From Izhakiella capsodis (GTDB lineage Bacteria; Pseudomonadota; Gammaproteobacteria; Enterobacterales; Enterobacteriaceae), in the NCBI RefSeq assembly GCF_900115045.1, contig NZ_FOVC01000005.1, forward strand, positions 1 to 64,000: a stretch of 64,000 nucleotides of DNA, given 5' to 3'. Of the stretch, positions 1 through 8,899 are shown one piece after another. The position numbers and the translations under genes are program-made. How positions within the stretch are numbered: the first letter of the stretch is position 1; each line of letters opens with the position of its first letter. The notes under the pieces are model-generated. The model saw only the letters and a program-made list of their open reading frames with translations. It had not been told where the DNA came from and did not search any database.

Positions 1-105
1 AAGGGTCATTTGAAAAAAATCCGTGCGGTGCAAAAGGTCATCGCTGAATTGTCACAGGTACAAATACCAGACTTGGGCAACTTTCCCGATGGAGATCCCG
101 CATGA
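1..105 (+). CDS. C-terminal end of a phage protein (partial)
   Basis: An open frame enters from the left edge and ends at TGA 103-105, giving 34 residues ending DLGNFPDGDPA. Its stop overlaps the ATG of the next gene (ATGA), as is usual within a phage operon. Its place just before small phage genes and the terminase suggests the end of the lysis module, but too little is present to name it. Confidence 0.5.
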   Translation, partial: KGHLKKIRAVQKVIAELSQVQIPDLGNFPDGDPA

Positions 106-314
106 CGCCAATACAGTTCATAGAGAAAAACGTCATCTCTGAGCTGGTTAAGCAGGGCTTTGACAATACAGTAGCCCGCATAAGCGCTGATCGGGCGGTA
201 GACCATTACCGCCGTTCAGCTTCAGCCAGCGCAAAAGGAAAGATGTTTGATGACTGCCTGTGCATAGCGAAAGCATGGGCGAAAAAGTATCAGAAAAATA
301 AGGTGTTGATGTGA
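102..314 (+). CDS. Small hypothetical phage protein
   Basis: A 70-residue basic protein starting MTPIQFIEKN, with no membrane segment or motif that I recognise. It overlaps the gene before it by ATGA and the gene after it by TGATG, so translational coupling is likely. It sits between the presumed lysis genes and the terminase, where phages often keep small accessory genes. The function is unknown. Confidence 0.6.
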   Translation: MTPIQFIEKNVISELVKQGFDNTVARISADRAVDHYRRSASASAKGKMFDDCLCIAKAWAKKYQKNKVLM

Positions 315-550
315 TGAATTTAAAGATGCAAGGACTATCAACGAGTCAGGCTGTGCTTCTGATTGCGTTGGTTTTTATCGGTGCGGCAACAATTGGCCTG
401 TTGTTCAGCTGGATTCTACTTAATGCGTGGAACATGTTTGCACATGCTGCAGGGTTCAATGCAGTAATTCCGATTACCTGGGCAACCGTCATAGGTTCAT
501 ACCTCATTTACAGTGCTTTACGCTCAATATTCTCCAGCACTAAAAAATAA
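314..550 (+). CDS. Small two-pass membrane protein of the prophage
   Basis: The ATG at 314 overlaps the preceding TGA; an in-frame GTG at 311 is an alternative start. The 78-residue product has two hydrophobic stretches, about residues 12-37 and 49-68, and a basic serine/lysine tail (SIFSSTKK). Size, topology and position near the lysis region make a holin or holin accessory possible, but no family-specific feature is visible. The 126 bases after it hold no gene. Confidence 0.6.
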   Translation: MNLKMQGLSTSQAVLLIALVFIGAATIGLLFSWILLNAWNMFAHAAGFNAVIPITWATVIGSYLIYSALRSIFSSTKK

Positions 551-676
551 TCGAGAGCCACTTTCACAACGGCTTTTAACTTCAACAGATTATTAAACTG
601 CCAATCAGCGAAATAGCAGAGTTAATTTACTGTGCGACCCGTGGCGGAATACTTACTTCTTAGCAGGAAATTCTAA

Positions 677-1078
677 ATGGCAGAACTGACAATTAAGCAA
701 GAGGCTTTTTGTCGGGCATACATTGAAACGGGTAACGCGTCGGAGGCGTACCGCTTATCGTATGCCGCTGACAAGATGAAGCCAGAAAGCGTAAATCGTA
801 AAGCCAAAGAGGTATTAGATAACGTCAAGGTTTCGGCAATGATATCTAAATTGAAAAGTGAAATTAAAGAAAGACACAACGTTACAGTTGATTCGCTAAT
901 TAAAGAGCTGGAAGAAGCGAGGAAAGCCGCATTAGCTGCAGAGACGCCGCAATCATCCGCCGCCGTTGCTGCGACGATGGGTAAAGCGAAACTGACCGGG
1001 CTTGATAAAGTCGTAGTCGAGCTAACGGGCGGCATTAAAGTAGAGCGTAAGTCAATCAAGGACATATTCAGTGGCTAA
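677..1078 (+). CDS. Terminase small subunit
   Basis: A 133-residue protein beginning MAELTIKQEAFCRAYIETGN, the typical opening of the Terminase_2 family of small terminase subunits, which bind the packaging-start site and recruit the large subunit. The first 60 residues (TGNASEAYRLSY and following) form the expected helix-turn-helix region; a coiled stretch around residues 65-85 would serve oligomerisation. The end overlaps the large-subunit start by 8 bases. Confidence is high because of the sequence pattern together with the adjacent large subunit. Confidence 0.88.
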   Translation: MAELTIKQEAFCRAYIETGNASEAYRLSYAADKMKPESVNRKAKEVLDNVKVSAMISKLKSEIKERHNVTVDSLIKELEEARKAALAAETPQSSAAVAATMGKAKLTGLDKVVVELTGGIKVERKSIKDIFSG

Positions 1079-2441
1079 TCCTTACTTCCGTCCCTTCGCA
1101 GAAAGCGCCCCATATAAAGTGGCCTACGGTGGAAGGGGAAGTGGGAAGTCATACTTCTTTGCTGAGTTGGCTGTAGAAGTAGCGCGACGAATAAACACAG
1201 TGATTTTATGTACGCGTGAATTCCAGGGGTCGATAAGCGACTCAGTTCACAGATTGCTATGTGAGACTATAGAAAGGCTGGGTTATTCTTTAGAGTTTGA
1301 AATACAGAAAAATACAATCGTGCATCACGGAACAGGCGCAAGTTTTGTATTTTCTGGAATAAAAAATAATGTCACAAAAATAAAATCAATACAGGGTGTT
1401 GGTATTTGCTGGGTTGAAGAAGCCGAAGCAGTAACTAAAGAATCTTGGGATGTACTCATTCCTTCAATTCGCGGTGATAAGCATTCAGAAATATGGGTAA
1501 GTTTTAACCCAAAAAATATACTCGACGATACATACCAGCGATTCATTGTTAATCCGCCCTCTGGCGCAATAGTGCTCAAGGCAAATTACAACAACAACCC
1601 GTTTTTCCATGAGTCTCCACTTCCAGCACAGATGGCTGAGTGCAAAGAACGCGACTACGACCTTTACCTGCACATTTGGGAAGGCGAGCCGGTTGCTGAC
1701 AGCGACATGGCAATCATCAAGCCTTCATGGATAGCGGCTGCTATTGATGCTCATCTGAAAATTGGATTTACACCTTCTGGCAAAAAGCGCGTCGGCTTTG
1801 ACGTGGCTGATGAGGGTGAGGATAGCAACGCAATAACTCTGGCTCATGGCTCAGTTGTCCTGGACTGCAATCAGTGGAATAAAGGCGATGTCATTACATC
1901 TGCCGACCGCGTTAAAAACTACGCAGAAGAGGCTAGGGCTGGTGAGATTGTTTACGACTCAATCGGCGTAGGCGCTGGCGTTAAAGCCCATCTGAAGCGC
2001 GTATGTCGCATTCCTGCCACAGGATTTAATGCCGGTGAATCAGTGTTTAAGCCTGACGCGAAATACGCAGACGGTAAGACCAACAAAGACATGTTCTCAA
2101 ACATCAAAGCTCAGGCATGGTGGGGTGTGCGTGACCGGTTCTATAACACCTGGCGCGTAATTAAACATCTTGAGGCGAACCCAAAAGATACTGAGTTTGT
2201 GAAGCAGTTCAGCGACGACCAGTTAATAAGTCTTTCATCCGGCATCAGGCAGCTTGAATATCTTAAAGCTGAATTGTCACGCCCTTGGGTCGACTATGAC
2301 AACAATGGACGAGTGAAAGTTGAGAGCAAAAAAGACATGAAAAAGCGCGGCATACCGTCTACAAATATGGCTGACTCGCTGATTATGGCTTTCGCTCCCG
2401 TTCATAAGCCGTTTCACATTCCTGACGAGATACTTCAATGA
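1071..2441 (+). CDS. Terminase large subunit (PBSX/Sf6-like)
   Basis: A 456-residue packaging motor. The N-terminal ATPase has a Walker A loop GGRGSGKS at residues 20-27 and Walker B ICWVEE at 112-117, with the paired acidic residues expected for ATP hydrolysis. The C-terminal nuclease half has an RNase H-like opening GFDVADEGEDSNA near residue 245 and a late acidic motif in MADSLIMAF. Length and motifs match the headful-packaging PBSX/Sf6 gp2 group. It overlaps the small subunit before it and the portal after it (4 bases), so the three are probably cotranslated. Confidence 0.95.
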   Translation: MANPYFRPFAESAPYKVAYGGRGSGKSYFFAELAVEVARRINTVILCTREFQGSISDSVHRLLCETIERLGYSLEFEIQKNTIVHHGTGASFVFSGIKNNVTKIKSIQGVGICWVEEAEAVTKESWDVLIPSIRGDKHSEIWVSFNPKNILDDTYQRFIVNPPSGAIVLKANYNNNPFFHESPLPAQMAECKERDYDLYLHIWEGEPVADSDMAIIKPSWIAAAIDAHLKIGFTPSGKKRVGFDVADEGEDSNAITLAHGSVVLDCNQWNKGDVITSADRVKNYAEEARAGEIVYDSIGVGAGVKAHLKRVCRIPATGFNAGESVFKPDAKYADGKTNKDMFSNIKAQAWWGVRDRFYNTWRVIKHLEANPKDTEFVKQFSDDQLISLSSGIRQLEYLKAELSRPWVDYDNNGRVKVESKKDMKKRGIPSTNMADSLIMAFAPVHKPFHIPDEILQ

Positions 2442-3865
2442 CAAGACGAAAAACAGCGCCAGCAACTCGACGGGAAGTGGCAAAGATTACACAGATGCAC
2501 CTCGATTATGCAGCTGTTGCTAAGGATGAAAAGCCGTTTACTGAGTTCAAAAGATACGAGCCGCTGCCCGGCGTGATTCCTGGTGGAAAAGAAAAAGCCA
2601 CGTTTGCAATGGATGCAACGCCATACGATGCTATCAACGCGATTTATGCAGGTACTGAATATTCCTCATTCCGTGGTTATCCTGCCCTGGCCGCGATGTC
2701 CCAGCACGTAGAATACGCAAATATGCACAGCGTGTTCGCTGACGAGATGACCAGAAACTGGATTGAGGTCAAAAGTCGGAAGGATGGCGACCACGATCCG
2801 GCGATCGATGACATGGAGCGAGCACTAGAGAAATATGACATCAAGCGTCTGATGCATGAAGCTGTTCGTCATGACTCAATGTTCGGTGTAGCACATATTT
2901 ACATCGACACCGCAGCAGCAGGTGATGAACTAGCAAAACCGCTTTTTCTTGATCCCCGAAAAATTACTAAAGGTTCGCTTAAAGGGTTGCGAATTGTTGA
3001 TCCGACATGGGTTTATCCAGCGATGTATAACACACGATGGCCATTGCAGCCGGGGTTTTATAAGCCCCAAGCGTGGTACGTAATGGGCGATACCGTCCAT
3101 GAGTCGCGATTCATGGATATTGTCAGTCGGCCAGTGCCGGACATTCTTAAAGCGTCTTACTGCTTCGGGGGATTGTCGCTGACGCAGCTGATGGAGGATT
3201 ACGTTACTGACTGGCGCGACGCAAAAAAAAACGTGATTAAGATTCTTCGATCGCTGCGCATGCGAGCGCTAAAAACTGACATGGAAGCACGTCTGCAGGA
3301 GCCTGGGCAGTTTGATAAACGCATTAAACTATTCACGCAATACCAGGACAATTTTGGAATATGGGCGCTGGACACGGAAGAAGACTTGCTTCAAATGCAA
3401 ACATCTCTGAGTGAGTTATCTAACCTGCTGTCAAATTATCAGGATCAGCTTTGTATGCCCGCTCGTATTACTAACCTTAAATTGCTGGGGAATGCCCCGG
3501 CTGGGCTGAATGCGTCCGGCGACTCTGAGTTAGATACGTGGCATGAAACGGTATCTGGTTACCAGGACGGAGAAATGCGCCGCCCGCTTGAAAATATCTT
3601 CAAAATTATCCAGCTCTCTGAGTTCGGCGCTATCAACGACGACATTTATTTCGAGTTCAGGCCTCTTGACGAAATCAGCGAAAAAGAGCGTGCGGAAATT
3701 GCAAAACTGCGCGTTGAGACAGTCGCAGTTGCTGCTGACAGTCAACTAGTCAGTTCGGAAGAGGCGCGAGAGGCGCTTAAGGGCGTAGAAAACGCCGGAT
3801 TCGAAACACTGGAAGGTGATTATGAGCCGGAAGAAGAGGAAGAGCCTGAAAGCAGTCAATTATAA
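2438..3865 (+). CDS. Portal protein, DUF1073 family
   Basis: A 475-residue protein directly after the large terminase. The body (AMDATPYDAINAIYAG, then YPALAAMSQHVEYANMHSVFADEMTRNWIEV) is the DUF1073/Acb1-N-type portal of contractile-tailed phages, which forms the dodecameric DNA channel at one capsid vertex. The C-terminus is strongly acidic (EGDYEPEEEEEPESSQL). The last 44 bases overlap the next gene, so the acidic tail shares DNA with that protein's basic start. The call rests on family pattern and position. Confidence 0.88.
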   Translation: MTRRKTAPATRREVAKITQMHLDYAAVAKDEKPFTEFKRYEPLPGVIPGGKEKATFAMDATPYDAINAIYAGTEYSSFRGYPALAAMSQHVEYANMHSVFADEMTRNWIEVKSRKDGDHDPAIDDMERALEKYDIKRLMHEAVRHDSMFGVAHIYIDTAAAGDELAKPLFLDPRKITKGSLKGLRIVDPTWVYPAMYNTRWPLQPGFYKPQAWYVMGDTVHESRFMDIVSRPVPDILKASYCFGGLSLTQLMEDYVTDWRDAKKNVIKILRSLRMRALKTDMEARLQEPGQFDKRIKLFTQYQDNFGIWALDTEEDLLQMQTSLSELSNLLSNYQDQLCMPARITNLKLLGNAPAGLNASGDSELDTWHETVSGYQDGEMRRPLENIFKIIQLSEFGAINDDIYFEFRPLDEISEKERAEIAKLRVETVAVAADSQLVSSEEAREALKGVENAGFETLEGDYEPEEEEEPESSQL

Positions 3866-4631
3866 CGCAGGAAACATAAAGTGGTATCAGCGTGAATTGC
3901 TTGCTGAAATCCGCTCTATGAATGATGACGTGAAGCAAGCGGTGCTGGAAATCATCCTCAGCAATCCACTTGCAGAGGACTCGCAACTGGCAATGGATGC
4001 TAACCCTGTGCAACTGGTCAAGCGTGCTATCGATGCGCTGGCCCGCAAATGGATAGACCGATTCATCAAAAATGCAATGCCCATATCTGATGATCTTCTG
4101 AAGAAAACTGTGTCGGCTGTCGATCGCGGCTTACTGGCCTCTTTCCGGAAAGAATCACTCACTATCAATATGCAGTGGACTCCGGCGATGACTGAAAAAG
4201 TTGATGCAATGATTGCTGAGAACGTGTCGCTGATTCGCTCGATACCCGAAAAATACTTTACCGAGATTGAAGGGATGGTATATCGGGCAGTGGCAAAAGG
4301 TGGTGACCGTAAGCAGCTTGCTGATGAGATTGAAGCCAGTTTCGGCAAGCGGCACGGCATTACACGGCGCAGAGCAGAGTTCATCGCCCGCGACCAGACA
4401 CGGAAAGCAACCAGCGCTCTTTCATCAGCAAGGCAGCAGGCCGCAGGTATAGTTGAGGCCGAATGGGTACACAGCGGAGGCGGTCATAAGCCTCGTCAGA
4501 GTCACGTTAAAGCAGGTAAAGAGCGGAAGCGATTCAAGCTGGCTGAGGGCTGTCTAATTGGCGGCGAATACATCATGCCTGGGCAGTTGCCGAATTGCGG
4601 GTGTACCTGGCGGCCAGTTTTGCCATTCTGA
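3822..4631 (+). CDS. Phage head morphogenesis protein (Mu gpF-like)
   Basis: I place the start at ATG 3822 rather than the GTG two codons upstream, because GGAAGG lies a few bases before it. The 269-residue protein opens with a basic MSRKKRKSLK segment. Its C-terminal third (RAEFIARDQTRKATSALSSARQ, a W-x-H element, then LPNCGCTWRPVLPF) is the Mu F/SPP1 gp7 minor head protein signature. These proteins are packaged in small numbers and assist head assembly. It overlaps the portal gene by 44 bases. Confidence 0.85.
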   Translation: MSRKKRKSLKAVNYNAGNIKWYQRELLAEIRSMNDDVKQAVLEIILSNPLAEDSQLAMDANPVQLVKRAIDALARKWIDRFIKNAMPISDDLLKKTVSAVDRGLLASFRKESLTINMQWTPAMTEKVDAMIAENVSLIRSIPEKYFTEIEGMVYRAVAKGGDRKQLADEIEASFGKRHGITRRRAEFIARDQTRKATSALSSARQQAAGIVEAEWVHSGGGHKPRQSHVKAGKERKRFKLAEGCLIGGEYIMPGQLPNCGCTWRPVLPF

Positions 4632-4692
4632 TTTAACCAACAACACAAGGTCGCTCATGCGGCCTTTTTATTGCCTGAATAAAGGTAACAAC

Positions 4693-5835
4693 ATGAATGA
4701 TGTGAAGTTTGCCTTTGATAAGGCCAGTGTTCGCAGATATGACGCTGACGGGATGCTTCACGTAAGCAAGACGCCCATCAGCAAAGCGAATGTATGCGTT
4801 TATTACGGGCACGAAATTCCTGACTCTGAAGCGTTAGGACTTATCCAGAATAAAGCATATCGCCTGCTGCGTGACCCCGAAGAATTACGCAAAGCCGCGC
4901 CGACATTCAACAATAAGCCGGTTCTCAATAAACACCTGGGATTCAACGTTATCGACCCGCCGAAAGAGTTCATTGTTGGCTCAATGGGCACCGACGCGAA
5001 GTTCGAACCACCATACCTCTACAACTCAATGGCTCTGTATGACCTTGATTCCATTATGGGCGTAGAGACAGAAAGGCAGAAAGAAATTTCATCCTCGTAT
5101 CGATACCGGCTCGACATGACGCCCGGAATGTACGAGGGAGAGGCATACGATGGAGTTATGCGCGACATCGTTTGTAATCACGTGGCAATCGTGCCAAGTG
5201 GTCGGGCTGGCCCCGACGTGTTTGTTTATGACTCCAAACCTACAGGAAGCAAAATAATGTCAAAACTCGACAAGCTGTGGAATTACATTCTGCCAAAGCT
5301 GGCAAGTGATGCTGATCCAGATGAAGTTAAGAAAGAAGTGAGCAAAGTCATCAAAGACGACGCGGAAAAGACCGCTAAAGATGAAAGCGAGGAAAGCAAA
5401 GATAAAGAGCGCCGCGCCGAGGATGAAAAAACCGAAGAGGATAAAAAAGAGCACGAGGATAAAGAAAAAGCAGCTAAGGATGAAGATGACAAAAAAGATA
5501 AAGAAAAAATGGCTAACGATAGTCGCTTAGCGATGGATGCCGCCATTCGTCGTGAAGTTAAGCGCGTTGAAGAGCGTCATATTGCATTGCGTCAGGCTGA
5601 GCGGGATGTGCGCCCGATAGTCGGCGATCTGGCCTGCGATAGTGCTGAAGATGTTTATCGTACTGCGCTGAAACAGTTGGGCTGTAATGACCATGACGCT
5701 TTACCGGTTTCGGCTCTTAGATCAGTATTTAAAGCCTACGCTCGACCAGCAGCGCTTGCACAAGATTCAACACCGCACATTGTGAGTGGTGACACCAAAT
5801 CAGAAGTACTGAAAATGATTCGCGGGGGTAAATAA
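4693..5835 (+). CDS. DUF2213 protein, probable capsid protease/scaffold
   Basis: The start is ATG 4693, preceded by AAGGTAAC; a longer frame upstream runs through non-coding sequence. The 380-residue product has a DUF2213 domain over the first 190 residues (LRDPEELRKAAPTFNNKPVL, SSYRYRLDMTPGMYEG, NHVAIVPSGRAGPDVFV). Next comes a long, highly charged Lys/Glu/Asp-rich linker at about residues 215-275, likely coiled or disordered, and then a helical C-terminus. The layout (protease-like head, charged scaffold tail, just before cement and capsid genes) fits a combined maturation protease and scaffold. The enzymatic role is inferred. Confidence 0.8.
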   Translation: MNDVKFAFDKASVRRYDADGMLHVSKTPISKANVCVYYGHEIPDSEALGLIQNKAYRLLRDPEELRKAAPTFNNKPVLNKHLGFNVIDPPKEFIVGSMGTDAKFEPPYLYNSMALYDLDSIMGVETERQKEISSSYRYRLDMTPGMYEGEAYDGVMRDIVCNHVAIVPSGRAGPDVFVYDSKPTGSKIMSKLDKLWNYILPKLASDADPDEVKKEVSKVIKDDAEKTAKDESEESKDKERRAEDEKTEEDKKEHEDKEKAAKDEDDKKDKEKMANDSRLAMDAAIRREVKRVEERHIALRQAERDVRPIVGDLACDSAEDVYRTALKQLGCNDHDALPVSALRSVFKAYARPAALAQDSTPHIVSGDTKSEVLKMIRGGK

Positions 5836-5836
5836 C

Positions 5837-6334
5837 ATGGCATTTCAGAAATCAGTAGGCATGTATCGTGGCGTTGGACAGGTAGGTCACCCAGCATCAA
5901 GTGCGCCAATTATTGCCGCTGCTGGTGGCCCAGGAGCATTCAAAACTGCCGCTGCTGGCGTAACTATCGGCACATTTGTCTTTCGCGATGCTACAGATCC
6001 ACGGATTGTTAGTAACGTAGCTCCTGCCGCAGATTCCAAAGCTATTGGATTTATTCAGAATCTTGGACAGGCAACAATTGGCTATGGTGAGAGCGACAGT
6101 ATGCAGGTTCGTGGCGGGGTGGAAATTTCACCCAAAGTAGGCGGTGATTTCTGGGCTAAATCCTCAACTGCTGCCACTGAAGGCCAGAAGGTATTCGCCA
6201 GCGTGACTGACGGCACAATCGCTACTGGCGCAGCTGGTGCAACTGTAACCGGTCATGTTGAAACTGACTGGTATGTATCGCAAGGGGCCGTAGTCGGTGA
6301 CCTGGTAATTATCTCATCCTGGAGTAAAGCATAA
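5837..6334 (+). CDS. Capsid cement (decoration) protein
   Basis: A 165-residue protein rich in Ala, Gly, Val and Thr, with a beta-rich pattern. It is placed one base after the DUF2213 gene, and its last base is the first base of the major capsid ATG. It resembles the structural cement proteins (gp24-like) that trimerise on the outside of expanded capsids. No enzyme motif is present. The call rests on composition, length and the conserved order protease - cement - DUF2184 capsid. Confidence 0.75.
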   Translation: MAFQKSVGMYRGVGQVGHPASSAPIIAAAGGPGAFKTAAAGVTIGTFVFRDATDPRIVSNVAPAADSKAIGFIQNLGQATIGYGESDSMQVRGGVEISPKVGGDFWAKSSTAATEGQKVFASVTDGTIATGAAGATVTGHVETDWYVSQGAVVGDLVIISSWSKA

Positions 6335-7353
6335 TGTCACGACCATCATTTAATGATTTCATTCAAGTTGCCAGTGCACAGGGAATTAGCTTCCCTTCGA
6401 CAGTTAACAGGCTCGCTATGGACGCCGATCCTCAGCCAAACTTACCCGCTAACGGCGGTATTCCGGCAATTGTTTCTACATTTATTGACCCGACCATTGT
6501 CGAAACTCTTTTCACGCCAAACCGCGCTGTTGCGATTTTGGGGCGGGAGGAAAAACGCGGTACATGGGCGCAGGACAGTTTCATGATCCAGCGCATCGAA
6601 GAAACCGGCGACACTGTAGCTTATGACGACTACAGCGAACAGGGAGCGGTGCAGGTGACGCCATCATGGGAGAACCGGGACGTATATCGGTATCAGACAG
6701 TGGTGCAGTACGGCGAACTTGAGCAGGAACGATACGGGCTGGCTATGCTCCCATATGCGGCTAAAAAACAACGTGCCGCTGTCAACGTTTTAGACCAGGA
6801 TCAGAATAAGTTCTATTTCTACGGCATTGCTGGCCTTCGCAACTACGGACTGTTGAACGACCCGGAGCTACCGGCTCCGATTACACCACTGAGCGTAAAC
6901 AGTAAAATTCAGTGGAAGGATAAGCAGGTTATTGATAAGTATAATGATATTCTTGCTTTGTACGAAGATTTGGTTACACGGACAAATGGCATCGTAGGTG
7001 ACGGTGTTGATATGTCATCAAATATTGTGCTGGCGATGTCAAACAAGCTCAGCGTAAATCTCAAATCAGCAAATGAAGTATTCGCAACCTCGCTTGAAGA
7101 TATGCTGAAGAAAGCTTTCCCAAACATGCGTATTGAGACGGCCCCACAATACAGCACTTCCGCTGGAGAGCTTATTCAGATGTTTGTTGAGACTGCGCAG
7201 GGGCAGGAAGTTGGCTTTATGGCATTCAGTGAAAAACTGCGTGCTCATCCGCTGATTACCGAACTTTCACACTACAAACAGAAATATTCAGGCACCACCT
7301 ATGGCGCTGTGATTACTCAGCCCTTCCTTTTCGCGCAAATGCTGGGGGCTTAA
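6334..7353 (+). CDS. Major capsid protein, DUF2184 family
   Basis: A 339-residue HK97-fold capsid subunit of the DUF2184 family. Recognisable parts are the N-terminal arm (MSRPSFNDFIQVASAQGI), the FIDPTIVETLF segment near residue 50, and the C-terminal domain ending TTYGAVITQPFLFAQMLGA. The start overlaps the cement stop by one base (TAATG). It is the expected central gene of the head cluster. Confidence 0.9.
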   Translation: MSRPSFNDFIQVASAQGISFPSTVNRLAMDADPQPNLPANGGIPAIVSTFIDPTIVETLFTPNRAVAILGREEKRGTWAQDSFMIQRIEETGDTVAYDDYSEQGAVQVTPSWENRDVYRYQTVVQYGELEQERYGLAMLPYAAKKQRAAVNVLDQDQNKFYFYGIAGLRNYGLLNDPELPAPITPLSVNSKIQWKDKQVIDKYNDILALYEDLVTRTNGIVGDGVDMSSNIVLAMSNKLSVNLKSANEVFATSLEDMLKKAFPNMRIETAPQYSTSAGELIQMFVETAQGQEVGFMAFSEKLRAHPLITELSHYKQKYSGTTYGAVITQPFLFAQMLGA

Positions 7354-7680
7354 ATGGCTGCTAAACCTGAAAAATATGTCGTTGGCTGCAAGTTGCCCGC
7401 TGGCCTGACTATCAGCCATGAAGGCCAGATCGTGACACTGGCAGGAGCCAACGACTCATTGCTGATTAACGGCTTTGGCATTACTCGCGACGTTCCGGCT
7501 GGTCTGTGGGAAGGATTTGAGAAAACATTCGCTGACCAGTTGCTGATTAAAAACGGCCTCGTTTTTGCCGTGAATGATGATAAATCAGCAAAGGATGCAT
7601 CTGAAGAACGACAAGACCAGAAAACAGGGCTTGAGCAGCTTGATCCAAACAAACAGCAGACTCAGCCAGACAAGGATTAA
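7354..7680 (+). CDS. Hypothetical head-cluster protein
   Basis: A 108-residue protein starting immediately after the capsid stop. The first 65 residues (VGCKLPAGLTISHEGQIVTL, GFGITRDVPAGLWEGF) form a compact beta-rich unit. The last 35 are charged and Gln-rich (DASEERQDQKTGLEQLDPNKQQ) and probably disordered. Small proteins like this often follow DUF2184 capsids in myophages, but the role is not known. Confidence 0.7.
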   Translation: MAAKPEKYVVGCKLPAGLTISHEGQIVTLAGANDSLLINGFGITRDVPAGLWEGFEKTFADQLLIKNGLVFAVNDDKSAKDASEERQDQKTGLEQLDPNKQQTQPDKD

Positions 7681-7682
7681 CG

Positions 7683-8087
7683 ATGGCAATAGTGGTGCTT
7701 GATATCCCCAAGTTCCGCGCCATGTTTCCTGAGTTCTCTAACGTTACCGATGCACAACTTTCCCTCCTCTTTGACTTTGCTACTGATTACCTGAGCAACA
7801 CCGAATATTCGCTAATTACAGATGTCAATAAGCGCGAGCGTTTGCTCTATCTGCTTATGGCACATCTGTCATACATGCGATATGGCGATGCTAAGGCCAA
7901 TGGTGGATCAGGACTGGTGGGGAGGTTGTCATCGGCATCGGAAGGTAGCGTTTCAGTGTCGTCTGAACTTGGGGCCATGAGTGGATCAAGCGCATGGTAT
8001 ACGCAAAGCGCGTATGGCTTCGACTTCTGGCAGGCAACGAAAGTCTACCGGATGGTAGCCTATTATCCGGGGAGTCCTTATGGCTGA
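7683..8087 (+). CDS. Head-tail adaptor, DUF4054-like
   Basis: A 134-residue protein with an N-terminal FRAMFPEFSNVTDAQLSLLFDFATDYL segment, typical of the DUF4054/gp6-type head-completion adaptors. These form a ring below the portal. The glycine/serine-rich middle (ASEGSVSVSSELG) and aromatic C-terminus (YTQSAYGFDFWQATKVYRM) also fit. It overlaps the next gene by 8 bases. Family assignment is by pattern. Confidence 0.75.
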   Translation: MAIVVLDIPKFRAMFPEFSNVTDAQLSLLFDFATDYLSNTEYSLITDVNKRERLLYLLMAHLSYMRYGDAKANGGSGLVGRLSSASEGSVSVSSELGAMSGSSAWYTQSAYGFDFWQATKVYRMVAYYPGSPYG

Positions 8088-8550
8088 TTTGATAGAAAAC
8101 TTTCTTAACAAAGTGGCTGCGCAGCTTGAATCTAAACAGGTAAAGGTTGGCTTTATCGATGGGGCTACATATCCAGATGGCACGTCAGTTGCATCTGTGG
8201 CAACAGATAATGAGTATGGAATTCCAGAAAACAATCAGCCGCCCCGACCATTCTTTCGTAATGCGATAGCGCTGCATGAAAAGGAGTGGTCTGAGGCAGT
8301 GGCGCGTGGCGTGCGTGCCGGGTATCCGGTTGAGCAGGTGCTTGAGCTAATCGGCGCAAAAATACAGGGTGACGTTCAGGAGTCTATAGCAACGCTGGTT
8401 GAGCCAGCCCTCTCACCGACAACTCTGCACATCAGGCGCACCAGAAAAGAGCGCCCCACTGAATCCACTAAGCCGCTCGTTGACAGCAAGGTAATGATTG
8501 GCGACGTCAGTTACGAGGTGAGCGACATTGAACCTGAGACAAATAGCTAA
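8080..8550 (+). CDS. Tail-completion/neck protein (gp10-like)
   Basis: A 156-residue protein whose first half (VKVGFIDGATYPDGTSVASVATDNEYGI, then QPPRPFFRNAI) is the common opening of phage neck and tail-completion proteins of the HK97 gp10 type. A helical stretch follows. It overlaps neighbours on both sides (8 and 23 bases). The probable role is closing the head-tail joint. Confidence 0.65.
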   Translation: MADLIENFLNKVAAQLESKQVKVGFIDGATYPDGTSVASVATDNEYGIPENNQPPRPFFRNAIALHEKEWSEAVARGVRAGYPVEQVLELIGAKIQGDVQESIATLVEPALSPTTLHIRRTRKERPTESTKPLVDSKVMIGDVSYEVSDIEPETNS

Positions 8551-8899
8551 TCGTGCGACAGCGAACATTAACCCAAACATCCCGGCCATCGCAAAGCGTT
8601 ACATAGGTGAGGTGATGGGCCCAGGCAGAAAACCAATCCCGCAATATGCACCAGATGAACAGATCACAATCCAGTTTCAGCCACTAACTAAAGGCGACCT
8701 GCAGCACGTAGACGGGCTTAATATTCAGGGGTTATTTAAGTCTATACACGTTAACGGAAGCTTCTACAGCGTTAACCGTGAGATGCAGAAGGGTGGTGAT
8801 CTGTTCATCGTCGATGGCAAAACGTGGCTTGTCATTGAACCGTTGGAATTGTGGCCGGACTGGTCGAGATTGCTGGTCTGTATGCAGGTAGAAACATGA
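8528..8899 (+). CDS. Hypothetical neck/collar protein
   Basis: A 123-residue beta-rich protein (EVMGPGRKPIPQYAPDEQITIQ, GDLFIVDGKTWLVIEPLELWPDW). It sits in the neck cluster, overlapping the gene before it by 23 bases and the next by 4 (ATGA). In related myophages a protein of this size and pattern lies here and is thought to be a collar component. I see no decisive motif. Confidence 0.6.
   Translation: MNLRQIANRATANINPNIPAIAKRYIGEVMGPGRKPIPQYAPDEQITIQFQPLTKGDLQHVDGLNIQGLFKSIHVNGSFYSVNREMQKGGDLFIVDGKTWLVIEPLELWPDWSRLLVCMQVET

Noticed and set aside
5260..5546. Serine- and phenylalanine-rich frames opposite the charged linker
   Set aside because: They are antisense images of the Lys/Glu repeats.
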